Below the pieces are notes generated by a model. That model was not told the DNA's origin, did not search any database, and saw only the letters and a program-made list of their open reading frames with translations. From Armigeres subalbatus (lineage: Eukaryota > Arthropoda > Insecta > Diptera > Culicidae), in NCBI RefSeq assembly GCF_024139115.2, contig NC_085140.1, positions 424,289,781-424,353,780 on the forward strand: a stretch of 64,000 nucleotides of DNA, read 5' to 3'. Position 1 is the stretch's first letter; the number at the start of each line of letters is the position of its first letter. The position numbers were made by a program, and so were the translations under genes. This document shows, piece by piece, positions 32,963 through 42,094 of the stretch.

Positions 32963-33730
32963 AAAAATACCAGCAGAGTTTTTTTTTTTTATTAATTTCA
33001 AATCTTTCCAACTGACTCCATTGCGGGAAAATTTCGCGAGTGTAAGTGCCAGGATTTAGTCCAACGCTATTATAGTGACTCGGTTTTATATTATCAATAA
33101 TACCGCTTACTAAGTTTGCAGAAAACGGAATTGTGTTAATATCGTAATAAAATAAAACGTGTCAGTGGCAAAGAGATAGCGTTTTTGTTCTTCGATACAG
33201 CCATTTTGGTGATGGCGCTTAGATAACTCAATTGATAACAAACGCTTTTGTTTGTCTGTAATAGCGCTCAATAGCCTTTGTTCCTCTTTTAAAACGGCAG
33301 AGGATTGAAGAATTAGTGCATTTTCACATAAGAATCTAAGTCCGTATTCTCTTTCCTCCCATATAAAGCAATTCATCCGTACACGTGCTGTGGTGATACT
33401 AGCCGAAATCGACGATAGAAACCTAATAAAGTGACCGAAGTTCCATCCACCAAAACCAGCTAGTGCTCCCGTCAGCTGGAAATATTCCTGGTGGATTTCT
33501 GGCGGTTTACATCGTTTTCGTACACGCTGGGGTGAAATCAATCTACGAGTGGAAGGACGACTACCTACTAACGAAGAGAACGAGGTAACCGGTCGGCAAA
33601 GGTCAGACACTATCGGAACGTCGGCGAAGGTCGGACGCTATCATTGGAAGGTTAGGGTGAGTCAACATTTTTATCTAATTAAAAAAACAGGGAAAGGTTT
33701 TAGACTTTATTCTTTTCATACTGTTTTACA
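32963..33730 (+). other. Gypsy 5' leader
   Basis: About 770 bases of untranslated leader before the gag ATG at 33731. A 166-codon antisense open frame lies within (33110-33610) and has no recognised homology. Confidence 0.7.
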
Positions 33731-36088
33731 ATGGCTACGGTAGGCATGGCTACGTCTATTGAACCCTACCGTAGAGGCATTTCTTTTGCAGAGTGGATCG
33801 AAAGACTTGAATTTTTCTTTGAAGCTAACAATATTCAAGAAAATATGCGTAAGCCCCATTTTATTACTCTTGGTGGGGCAGTAGTTTATAAAGAATTAAA
33901 ATTGTTGTATCCCAATACCAAGATAACTGAAGTCGATTATAGCGACATGGTTGCCCGTCTCAAGACTAGGCTGGACAAAACTGAATCGGATTTGATTCAG
34001 CGTTTTAAATTTAACAATCGAGTACAGCTGCCGGACGAGTCCTTGGAGGACTTTGTATTATCGGTAAAATTACAGGCTGAATTTTGCTCATTTGGTGACT
34101 TTAAGGAGTTGGCAATCAGAGACCGCATTGTAGCTGGGGTCAAAGAAGTTTCATTGCAACAAAGGCTGCTAAATGAGGAAAATTTAACTTTAAAGGTGGC
34201 CGAAAAAATAATCACAACTTGGGAGATGGCTGGGGCAAATGCCAGATCATTGGGAGTGCCTATAATTGGCAAGCAAATGAATAAACTTTTAACCACTTAT
34301 GCGATTGCAAACCGTGAAGTTGAACAAGTGGCCTCAATGAGGGGTCCTGTTAAAAGTAGGCTAGGGACAAAACCATATGACAAGAATCACTCGTTTAACA
34401 ATTTTGTGGGAAAAGACAGACTGGGAGAAAGTTCTCGTCCAGGAAATTGGAGGAAAGGACAAGATAAGAGGCGTCCCGATTATTCGGGTTATACATGTGA
34501 TTTTTGCGGTGCCAAAGGGCATATTAAACGAAAATGCTTTAGACTAAAAAATCTACGACGTGATGCTGTTAATCTGGTGGAGTCTCACAAACCAGGACCT
34601 AGTGCAGATAGGCATCTAAATGAGCTTCTGAGCAGAATGACAACCAAGGACTCCGATACTGAAGACGAGGATGACAATAATGACACAGGTGAATTATCTT
34701 GTATGTTGGTGTCGTCCATAAACAAAATAAACGAACCATGCTTAATAGATTTGATTGTTGATGGTAAATTAGTTACTATGGAAGTGGATTGTGGCTCAGC
34801 TGTCTCGGTAATGAGCAAAGGTCAATACTTAGCTACTTTTGGGAAACCCTTACAGAAATGCACTAAACAGTTGATTGTAGTAAATGGATCCAAATTAAAG
34901 ATCGAGGGGGAAGCTACAGTTTTAGTTCAATACAAAGGAGTTGAGGTAAACTTGAAGTTGTTAGTTTTGAATTGTTCTAATAATTTCATCCCATTATTCG
35001 GCCGGACTTGGTTGGACAAATTTTTCTCTGATTGGAGACAATATTTTGCTAATATATCTGTGATAAATAGTATGACGGAGCAGAAAAATGCCAAAATTGT
35101 AGAGGAAATTAAACAAAAGTTTAGTGTAGTTTTTAGGAAAGATTTTTCCTGTCCTATCAAAGGTCACGAGGCAGAATTAGTTTTGAAAGACGACACGCCA
35201 ATTTTTAAAAAAGCCTACGACGTCCCCTACCGGCTTAGGGGTAGAGTTGCTAGTTATTTAGACAAACTAGAAAAGGAAAATGTGATAACTCCAGTGAAAA
35301 CAAGCGAATGGGCTTCACCAGTGGTAGTAGTGATAAAGAAAAATAACGAGATCAGGCTTGTTATTGATTGTAAAGTTTCAATCAACAAAAAAATAATACC
35401 GAATACATATCCTCTCCCTACAGCGCAAGATGTTTTTGCTGGATTGGCTGGATGCAAATGTTTCTGTGCACTGGACTTGGAGGGGGCCTATACGCAATTA
35501 GCCTTATCTAAGAGATCAACGAAATTTATGGTGATAAACACTCTAAAAGGTCTGTATGCGTATCATAGGCTCCCCCAGGGTGCCTCGTCCAGTGCGTCGA
35601 TATTCCAGCAGGTAATGGATCAGGTATTAAGTGGGATTGAACATGTTTTTGTTTATTTAGATGATGTGTTGATCGCAGGTAAAGACCTGGAGGAATGCTA
35701 TAAAAAACTTATTCTAGTTCTTGAAAGACTGTCTGAGGCGAATATTAAAGTTAACTTGGAGAAATGTAAGTTTTTTGTTACAGAGCTAACCTTTTTGGGA
35801 CACATTATTGGAGAAAAAGGTCTAATGCCATGCCCAGATAAAATTACGACTATTAAGAATGCAAAAGTACCTAGAAATGTTACAGAACTAAAGTCATTCT
35901 TGGGGCTAATCAACTATTACCATAAATTTATTCCACACTTGTCGTCTAAACTATACAATTTGTATCATTTGTTAAAAAAAGATGTTAAATTTGTCTGGAG
36001 CGATTCGTGTCAAGCCGCCTTTGAAGAAAGCAAAAACTCACTTTTGAAGGCCGATTTCCTTCAATTTTTTACCCTACAAAACCATTAG
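33731..36088 (+). CDS. Gypsy Gag-protease-RT polyprotein (785 aa, frame ends at a shift)
   Basis: Starts at ATG 33731. Residues 1-240 are Gag. CCHC zinc knuckle CDFCGAKGHIKRKC is near residue 256, an acidic linker follows, then an aspartic protease with VDCGSAVSVMS near 352 (DCG where DTG/DSG is usual). RT begins near 480: EWASPVVVVIKKNNEIRLVI, CALDLEGAYTQL and the catalytic FVYLDDVLIAG near 640, then FLGHIIGEKG and the connection KFIPHLSSKLYN. The frame stops at 36088 just after LLKADFLQFF because one base is missing in a T run; RNase H follows in another frame. Gag and Pol are in one ORF without a -1 signal. Confidence 0.9.
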   Translation: MATVGMATSIEPYRRGISFAEWIERLEFFFEANNIQENMRKPHFITLGGAVVYKELKLLYPNTKITEVDYSDMVARLKTRLDKTESDLIQRFKFNNRVQLPDESLEDFVLSVKLQAEFCSFGDFKELAIRDRIVAGVKEVSLQQRLLNEENLTLKVAEKIITTWEMAGANARSLGVPIIGKQMNKLLTTYAIANREVEQVASMRGPVKSRLGTKPYDKNHSFNNFVGKDRLGESSRPGNWRKGQDKRRPDYSGYTCDFCGAKGHIKRKCFRLKNLRRDAVNLVESHKPGPSADRHLNELLSRMTTKDSDTEDEDDNNDTGELSCMLVSSINKINEPCLIDLIVDGKLVTMEVDCGSAVSVMSKGQYLATFGKPLQKCTKQLIVVNGSKLKIEGEATVLVQYKGVEVNLKLLVLNCSNNFIPLFGRTWLDKFFSDWRQYFANISVINSMTEQKNAKIVEEIKQKFSVVFRKDFSCPIKGHEAELVLKDDTPIFKKAYDVPYRLRGRVASYLDKLEKENVITPVKTSEWASPVVVVIKKNNEIRLVIDCKVSINKKIIPNTYPLPTAQDVFAGLAGCKCFCALDLEGAYTQLALSKRSTKFMVINTLKGLYAYHRLPQGASSSASIFQQVMDQVLSGIEHVFVYLDDVLIAGKDLEECYKKLILVLERLSEANIKVNLEKCKFFVTELTFLGHIIGEKGLMPCPDKITTIKNAKVPRNVTELKSFLGLINYYHKFIPHLSSKLYNLYHLLKKDVKFVWSDSCQAAFEESKNSLLKADFLQFFTLQNH

Positions 36089-36869
36089 TTGTGGTATCAG
36101 ACGCATCGGGCTATGGCCTTGGAGGGTAATCGCACATATCGTGGACAGTATTGAAAAACCTATATCTTTCACATCTTTTTCGTTGAATGACGCACAAAAA
36201 GCTTATCCCATACTCCATTTGGAAGCATTGGCTCTGGTCTGTACAATTAAAAAATTTCATAAATTTCTATATGGACAAAATTTTATAGTATACACTGACC
36301 ATAAACCCTTGGTAGGCATATTCGGAAAGGCGGGTAAGAACTCGATTTTTGTGACAAGACTGCAGCGATTTGTTCTTGAACTTTCCATTTATGATTTTGA
36401 AATTAGGTACAGACCATCGGCCAAGATGGGTAATGCGGATTTCTGCTCTAGATTCCCCCTGATTCAAGCGGTTCCGACAGAATATGATGTAGATTATGTG
36501 TCTAGTATAAATTTTAGCAATGAGTTTCCTATGGATTTTTCAGCTATAGCGGATGCTACAAGAAATGACGAATTTCTCACTAAAGTAATTGCCTTCTGGC
36601 AGAGTGGTTGGCCGGAAAGGATTGAGAAAAGGTTTATGGATGTCTACTCAAATCAACAGGAGTTAGAGGTGGTAAATGATTGCTTGTTATACAAGAATAG
36701 AATAGTGATACCAAAACACATGCAAAGCGGTGTTTTGAAGTTATTGCATGCTAATCATTTGGGTATAGTCAAAATGAAGCAGCAAGCAAGGCAATATGTG
36801 TATTGGTTCGGTATCAATTCTGATATCGAACAATATGTAGAAAATGTGACGTTTGTAACTGCATGGTGA
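36089..36869 (+). pseudogene. Gypsy RNase H and integrase zinc-binding part (shifted frames)
   Basis: RNase H continues with VVSDASGYGLGG in one frame, then after another one-base loss near 36127 in a G run (DSIEKPISFTSFSLNDAQKA, then IVYTDHKPLVGIFGKAGKNS). The integrase zinc-binding region includes LLHANHLGIVKMKQQARQYV (HH pair). The frame stops at 36869 where a third base is missing in a T run, which removes the first Cys of the CC pair. All three lesions are single-base losses in homopolymers. Confidence 0.85.
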
Positions 36870-37759
36870 TTGCACCTAAACCAAAACAACTATCCAAATG
36901 GATTTCAACTACCAGACCTTTCAGTCGTATACACATAGACTTTTTCTATTTTAACCACCATACTTTTCTTCTCGTCGTGGACAGTTATTCCAAATGGTTA
37001 GAGATAATTTGGATGAGAAAAGGAACTGATTGTGTTCAAGTGTTGATGAAATTGGTTGAAATATTCACCAGGTTTGGGTTACCAGATATTTTAGTTTCAG
37101 ACGGGGGACCTCCATTTAATTCTTATAGCTTCAAGCAATTTTTGGAAAGGCAAGGGATAATTGTCCTAAAAAGTCCACCTTACCACCCGTCTAGCAACGG
37201 CCAGGCGGAAAGATCGGTGAGAACGGTAAAGGAAGTACTAAAAAAATTTCTACTAGATCCGGATTTAATGGAGTTGAAATTGGAGAACCTTATTAATCTG
37301 TTTTTATTCAATTATCGAAATACAATTTCATCCCAGGGGGAATTCCCTTCAGGTAAAATTTTCTCTTATACACCAAAAACACTGGTCGACCTCATCAACC
37401 CTAAAAAGGGACATAAGAACTATTTATCCATGCCTCATGCCAATGATCAGTTCCCAGAAACTAAGTTGGCGGAACAACCCAGTTTTTTAGAAAATCTCAT
37501 TGAAGGGGATGAGGTGTGGTATAAAAACAATAATCCTAATGTAAAAGAACGTTGGTTGAAAGCAACTTTTATAAAAAGATTTTCAATCAACACATTTCAG
37601 ATTATCATTGGAAACGCGCCAATCATGGCCCATCGGGACCAGCTCAAAATGAGTAAAAGCAAGCCGCAATCCAACGTAGTCATCTCAATGAGTAGTTCAG
37701 AGGTGTCGCCAATGGGCGACACAAGAGAAGTTAGTGGGCTCAGGGAACTCCCGTCGTAA
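36863..37759 (+). CDS. Gypsy integrase core and C-terminus (298 aa)
   Basis: Catalytic core of the integrase: RPFSRIHIDFFYF (first Asp), ILVSDGGPPFNS (second Asp) and SPPYHPSSNGQAERSVRTVK (Glu), at D,D,E spacing. The C-terminal part includes GDEVWYKNNNPNVKERWLKA, an SH3-like GPY/F-region relative that binds DNA. In the parental element this would be the end of the pol polyprotein. The start at ATG 36863 is only the first Met after the frame break. Stop at 37757-37759. Confidence 0.85.
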   Translation: MVIAPKPKQLSKWISTTRPFSRIHIDFFYFNHHTFLLVVDSYSKWLEIIWMRKGTDCVQVLMKLVEIFTRFGLPDILVSDGGPPFNSYSFKQFLERQGIIVLKSPPYHPSSNGQAERSVRTVKEVLKKFLLDPDLMELKLENLINLFLFNYRNTISSQGEFPSGKIFSYTPKTLVDLINPKKGHKNYLSMPHANDQFPETKLAEQPSFLENLIEGDEVWYKNNNPNVKERWLKATFIKRFSINTFQIIIGNAPIMAHRDQLKMSKSKPQSNVVISMSSSEVSPMGDTREVSGLRELPS

Positions 37760-38041
37760 CCACTAGAAGCGGCGACAAACGAAAGCGAGATGCCAGTTCA
37801 GCAAACCTACCAGATCCACCACGCCGATCTAAACGCAAGAGAATCTTGAAACGCGATGCTGATTTTCATTATTGATTCTAAATAAGTGAATTACTAATTT
37901 CAGTTAATCTGAGTTCGAATTGTTATGTAATGAATTTTGTCCTATTATGATTATTGTCATTTCGAATTGAAATTAATTGGTTTTTGATTAAATTTCGAAT
38001 TAAATTTGAATATCTAAAGATTTACTTAAAGGAGGAAGAGC
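37760..38041 (+). other. Gypsy 3' untranslated region and polypurine tract
   Basis: Short non-coding 3' region. AAAGGAGGAAGAGC at 38028-38041, directly before the 3' LTR, is the plus-strand primer tract. Confidence 0.8.
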
Positions 38042-38280
38042 TATTGTATACGGATTAAGATAAATGTACTGTACGATCAAGGTATACTGTGGTGTCGAAC
38101 AGTAGGAAAATGTATATAACAGTTCGGTCTGAATATAAGGAATAAAACGACGTCGAATCACTTTGGTTCTGACCCTGAACAAATCAAGATCGTTTCTGTG
38201 CCTTCAACCCAACCGAAACATAAACCCTTATTTAAAGCTATTAGAGCTTTGAGTGATTGTAAGTATCGAGAGACTGAAAA
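38042..38280 (+). repeat. Gypsy 3' LTR (239 bp)
   Basis: Identical by eye to 32712-32950; followed by the GTTTG duplication at 38281-38285. Confidence 0.95.
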
Positions 38281-38285
38281 GTTTG

Positions 38286-38996
38286 AATACCCAACAAATG
38301 TGTCGACTTCTCATCCAACTTCCGTCGTTTTTCTTTAGGGATGTGAACAAAAGCTTTACACCCAAAAACTCTGAGATGCTTGACGTCAGGTTTCTTATCC
38401 CACCAGGCCTCGTATGGAGTAACATCAGAGATCGATCTTGTTGGTAAAAGGTTCTGTAGATATACCGCTGTATTTGCTGTTTCTGCCCAGTACCGAGTTG
38501 GAAGTTTGGAATCAATTAACATACAACGACACATTTCTATAATATATCTGTTCCGTCTTTCCGCCACTCCATTTTGCTGCGGTGAATACCCATCTGTGAA
38601 CTTAGCATGAATTCTTTTCTCTCGGTAATATGTCATCAGCCGTTCGCTGGAGTATTCCCTTCCTCGGTCGGATCTGATCCGCTTGGGGTTTCGTCCAAAT
38701 TGTGTTTTCACGTATGTTGAAAATTCTATTATTTTGCTTGGTACTTCAGAATTACATTTCAACAGGAAAATCGTGCAGTATCGGCTGTAATCATCTACAA
38801 GTGTAAGGATGTAGCGTTTCTCACTCACCGAGTTAACTGTCGTCTTTGTCTCTGACGTCTTGGGTAATGATGTTCGGGATTGCTTCCCCTTCAGACAACA
38901 TTCACATCCTGTACGAATTCCACAATCAGATACCTTCATTCCGCTGACAAAGCTTCCAGAAAGGCAAAAAGTTCTCGTAACACATTCCAGGTTCAA
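38286..38996 (-). pseudogene. copia integrase
   Basis: Frame of about 240 residues. It starts with the end of the zinc-binding region (CGIRTGCECCLKGKQSR) and a core with TLVDDYSRYCTIFLLK, IRSDRGREYSSERL and QQNGVAERRNRYI, the D,D,E catalytic set of copia integrases. The conserved ADVKHLRVFGCKAF-type block (here PDVKHLRVFGCKAFVHIP) follows, and the frame is cut at HLLGIQ by the Gypsy insertion. The first residues near 38975-38996 do not fit copia, so the true boundary lies there. Confidence 0.85.
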
Positions 38997-39771
38997 ATTG
39001 GAAGCGTTCCAATCCTTGCCAATCGTGAGCAGCTACGTTTGAGTAAAGGAACGAAGCGATTACCATAACCCAATTATCCGCTGGAGCCTGAGAGAATAGC
39101 AGCCAGCATCTAGAACAGAAACTAAGGAATTCCACGGGTTCTTCGAAAGCGAAATGAGAAGAAGAAAACGTAATCATGCGGCAGCGCAGGCGGTTGAAAA
39201 TTCGACAAGCGAAGAAGAATTGCTTGAGTCTACTCCAAAGCGTTCGAAGAGATTGAGAAAGATATTCACCCATATTCTTGTTTACGTACAAACGCGCTTT
39301 CGATCGCAAGTTTAAGCACTTTTTCGTTTACGCCAGCAAAATCAAATGGAGAAACGGTTCGAACGAATCGCATTCGTTCGAAAATATCGTTCGTCCGTAA
39401 ACAAGAATAAGGGTCATTAGTAGACATGGATTATCATCTAAAGGATTAGAGTTCAGAGAATATAAATTTGTTTATAAGAAGTGAGAAATAATGATTAGCT
39501 ATTAAGTATCGAACGTTAAGAAGTTTAGATTTTAAGATGATGAGATAAGATAATCTTTCCAAGGGGGAAGAGCTGTGGTTATACACATTTAGTGTGTAGG
39601 CGACAGGCGAAATAACGTTAAACGGATTCCGACGTACTCGATGAACCTAAGTCTATCTAGGTAAAATGAAGTCGAATAAAGGGGCTGATATTAGTCTTTA
39701 TGGAAACTCTAACTAAGCTACGCGTCGTTTTTTATTTAGCTCCGGAATATACTTGCTGCACTAATTGTTGA
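38985..39771 (+). mobile_element. 3' end of a second LTR retrotransposon (plus strand)
   Basis: 38985-39066 reads QVQIGSVPILANREQLRLSK, like the C-terminal end of a Gypsy-type integrase. It is followed after stops by MRRRKRNHAAAQAVENSTSE, a basic/acidic tail. A MITE interrupts (39266-39416). Then AAGGGGGAAGAGC (39559-39571) looks like a polypurine tract, and TGTGGTTATACAC opens a probable LTR of about 190 bp that ends TTGCTGCA near 39761 and contains GAATAAAG. No second LTR lies in the window. Confidence 0.55.
39266..39416. mobile_element. MITE with TCA duplication (145 bp)
   Basis: TCA at 39266-39268 and 39414-39416. Ends CCCATATTCTTGTTTACG and CGTAAACAAGAATAAGGG are an inverted repeat with one mismatch. 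The interior holds further CGTTCGAA palindromes. A 3-bp TNA duplication suggests PIF/Harbinger origin. Confidence 0.75.
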
Positions 39772-40027
39772 GTGAAGTTCACCAAAAAGGGACAAAAAAA
39801 TGAGCAGGAAGCCTCTGTTGTACGACAATTCTATAATTCTTAGCTTAAGCCATTCAAGTATTTGAGTTTGGATCGTTATAAGGGATTATCGGCATAAATT
39901 TTCAATTTTAGTTGTGTAGTTCAACATTTTCTTAATAATTCTCCAGATACTTATTAAGATAATAAGATAATTCTATTCGTCGTTATAAACAAAACTGGAG
40001 GTAGTAGTCATACCTTCGTATTTCACA
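39772..40027. other. Downstream flank of the DUS1L gene
   Basis: Short AT-rich stretch that should contain the 3' UTR of the minus-strand gene. TTATTAAGA-type runs are present but no definite poly(A) signal. Confidence 0.4.
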
Positions 40028-40243
40028 TCAGCTGTCGACATCCATCTGTTTTTGTTGAACGTTAGATTGCTGTTGTTTATCTTCCTTACTGCTCAAGGCA
40101 GCTTGCCTCTCCAATTCGGTCAGCGTTATCGCTTTGTCGCGACGCGATTTGATGAAAATTTTATGCCCGGCACAGTCCTGATTAGTGTGGTAGCAATGGT
40201 TCTTGCAGCAGACACGACACAGCGTGAATTCACATTTCATACC
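40028..40243 (-). CDS. DUS1L: tRNA-dihydrouridine synthase 1-like, last exon
   Basis: Terminal coding exon, 216 nt, phase 0. It encodes GMKCEFTLCRVCCKNHCYHT and a Lys/Gln-rich end with stop at 40028-40030. Together with the preceding KCINP the cysteines form the C-terminal Cys-rich, probably metal-binding motif found in DUS1L proteins (C-x(n)-C-xx-CC-xxx-C). Acceptor CACCATAG (minus strand). Confidence 0.9.
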   Translation of the reverse strand, partial: GMKCEFTLCRVCCKNHCYHTNQDCAGHKIFIKSRRDKAITLTELERQAALSSKEDKQQQSNVQQKQMDVDS

Positions 40244-40305
40244 CTATGGTGAGCAAATAGAAGATTGAAAATATATATCCTATTGGCGAGACTAAGAGAA
40301 CATAC

Positions 40306-40780
40306 CATCGGATTAATGCATTTAATTTTAGCATTTTTACAAATATCATCGAACCGCCTACCCGGCTGACGATTTGGATCTCCCGGCAGAAGACCAGCGC
40401 GGTTAGGTCTACGTTGGACGCGTCGCATTTTCTTCATTTTCTTATGGGACACTTCGTTCCCTTCCGAATCATAGAACCTACGTTTTTCACGATTTGGATC
40501 GGCCGCCTGACGCGTTGCTTCCTGGAGCTTTTGACGGTGTACTTCCGGTGGTGCACGGATGTACGGTTGACAGAGCCACGGTGGGAGCGATAGGTTGTAG
40601 ATCGGTTCCTGAATAGAGTCCGAAGCTGGTAAGCTGGGTTCTTCATCGGTCCAAGGTTGGCGACCTTCGTGAATAGGAGCGTACTTAGCTTTGAGTTCTT
40701 GAACAATCGCTCGAAACTCCGGCACACTATGGCAGATAGCCATTCGTTCACGGAAGGATGCATTCGGTTTTAAGTTCATT
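40306..40780 (-). CDS. DUS1L: tRNA-dihydrouridine synthase 1-like, C-terminal extension exon
   Basis: A 475-nt exon with acceptor ATTTCAG and donor GTATGT on the minus strand. It encodes MNLKPNASFRERMAICHSVP, EFRAIVQELKAKYAP, a PPWLCQPYIR block and a basic segment (KKMKKMRRVQRRPNRAG) before KIKCINPM. The helical first part belongs to the Dus tRNA-binding domain. The basic stretch is typical of eukaryotic DUS1L tails and probably adds RNA affinity. Confidence 0.92.
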
Positions 40781-40845
40781 CTGAAATCAATTAATTTATT
40801 ATTTAACATCGTTGGATAGTAAATTTAGTTATGCATATATCTCAC

Positions 40846-41094
40846 AAATGATGGAAAATCTTGAACAAATGTCCACGTATGTAAGATATTGGAGCCGGAT
40901 ACTGCTCCACAATGTCCAAGTACTCAAGAGCAACACTCCACGCGGTTGGATTGACACCCTCGAACAAAAATGGGTTGAACAAATTTCCTTCGGCTGTCAT
41001 GATACCATCTACACCGGTTTCCTGCATACAACGATGTACGTCCTCAACGCACATGATGTTCCCATTGGACAGCAAAGGGATTTTGAGGATCTCT
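40846..41094 (-). CDS. DUS1L: tRNA-dihydrouridine synthase 1-like, barrel end exon
   Basis: A 249-nt exon with acceptor TTTTAG and donor GTGAGA (minus strand). It encodes [40 protein letters not shown] and [15 protein letters not shown]. The SNGNI and GVDGIM-AEG-L-NP motifs close the FMN-binding TIM barrel of dihydrouridine synthases (phosphate grip), after which the helical domain begins. Confidence 0.93.
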
Positions 41095-41161
41095 CTAAAA
41101 GCAAAAAAGACAGTTCAGTGTTGCTCTTACGGGTGGATCTTGATCAAGGTTAGCAACTTAC

Positions 41162-41357
41162 TTCAATTTTTTAACATACTTCCAATCGGCAATACCGGTC
41201 AGTGGTCCCTTCTGCTCACGAGTTCTACCGTGAACGGTCAACATTTGGCACCCGGCGGCTTCCAGCATCTTGGCGTACTGGATGGTCTTGTTCATATCCT
41301 CGAAGATGCGAATTTTGCACGTCACTGGAACGCTCAATTGCTTGTGGAGTATTGAGA
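41162..41357 (-). CDS. DUS1L: tRNA-dihydrouridine synthase 1-like, barrel middle exon
   Basis: A 196-nt exon with acceptor ATTCTAG and donor GTAAGT (minus strand). It encodes [40 protein letters not shown] and [19 protein letters not shown]. The CK-R and TVHGRTR-Q-G motifs are the FMN- and substrate-contacting strands of Dus enzymes. The exon joins 57850-58009 across a 16.5-kb transposon-filled intron in matching phase. Confidence 0.93.
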
Positions 41358-41414
41358 CTAGAATAGGATTGAAACGATTGATTAGGTAGACTTGTTTGCC
41401 GGATCAGTACCAAC

Positions 41415-41578
41415 ATTCGGTCGGGGTTCTGCCAAATCGCACCAAGCGCCAATTTAAAAATTAACTATTTTTTTGCCCAAGTTCCCAATGTGCACATGAA
41501 TTTATTTCCGTTTTACTTAAGAAAAAAAATCACAAGTCGGTCAAAAAGTCGCTTGGTGCGATTTGGCTGAACCCCGGC
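41415..41578. repeat. MITE with CGGGGTTC...GCACCAAGCG ends
   Basis: GCCAAATCGCACCAAGCG (about 41435) is answered by CGCTTGGTGCGATTTGGC (about 41551), a perfect 18-bp inverse. Outward of these, GGTCGGGGTTC is matched by the inverse of GAACCCCGGCGACC. A related half-copy lies at 4356-4383. Confidence 0.7.
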
Positions 41579-42094
41579 GACCATTTAGAGTGGTTTATTA
41601 ACTTTATTATACGAGACGAGCCAGCCTTGGGCTGAAAGTCTCGCTAACCAATACAAAAAAAGCGTTTAATTTTACACGATCGTTTAATTTTAAACGATAA
41701 TGTAATTCTACTATTCGTTCATGGTGTTTTTTGTATATTTGAGACTTTTAGCGGAATAATTCTAGGGACTCAAATGTACGATATTGGATATTCGAAGAAG
41801 GAGTTGCAGTCTGTAATCTTTAGAGATGAAAATATTTCTGGTTGAGAAAACAACTGAAAATATACGGCATTGCAATCAGATTCCCAATCAATTGAAGGGT
41901 ACCTATAAAAAATTGTGACAGTATGTTATTTAAATAAAATAGTGTTGAGTCGAGTTTTATAAATTAACTTATTTGTTTAATTAAACAATACATGTCCTAA
42001 TGCCTCCTATTTCTAACTCTGGCAAAGCAGAGATGATGATACAGTGAACGGAACATTTCGGTGGATCCAAACGTTGTATCAAAAGCGTTGATGC
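41579..42094. other. DUS1L intron, unassigned stretch
   Basis: AT-rich. Nothing recognised apart from a local CGTTTAATTTTA repeat near 41663-41690. Confidence 0.4.

Larger units (their letters stand above)
32712..38280 (+). mobile_element. Ty3/Gypsy LTR retrotransposon (5,569 bp), nested in copia
   Basis: Complete element: two 239-bp LTRs that read identically, a primer binding site, gag-pol, a polypurine tract and a GTTTG 5-bp target duplication. It sits in the opposite orientation inside the copia pol. Protein order is Gag-PR-RT-RNase H-IN, as in Ty3/Gypsy elements; no env ORF is present. Three one-base losses break pol (see its parts). LTR identity implies a very recent insertion. Confidence 0.95.
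31078..38984 (-). mobile_element. Ty1/copia element (minus strand), split by a Gypsy insertion
   Basis: Minus-strand copia relic in two parts. 38286-38984 carries integrase. 31131-32706 carries the linker, RT and RNase H, ending in a purine tract GAGGAGGAG and a truncated LTR that starts TGTTAGCTGGACGAGC (31078-31130). The coding parts rejoin across the Gypsy element once one GTTTG is discounted. The left LTR is cut by the Jockey fragment. Gag and protease are missing at the right edge, where another LTR element begins. Confidence 0.8.

Noticed and set aside
33110..33610. 166-codon antisense frame in the Gypsy leader
   Set aside because: No family resemblance, opposite to the element's transcription, and composition typical of a chance frame in a leader.
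36127..36130. Programmed frameshift in the Gypsy pol
   Set aside because: The breaks fall inside RNase H and the zinc-binding domain, with no slippery site plus structure, and at three places; simple indels are more likely.
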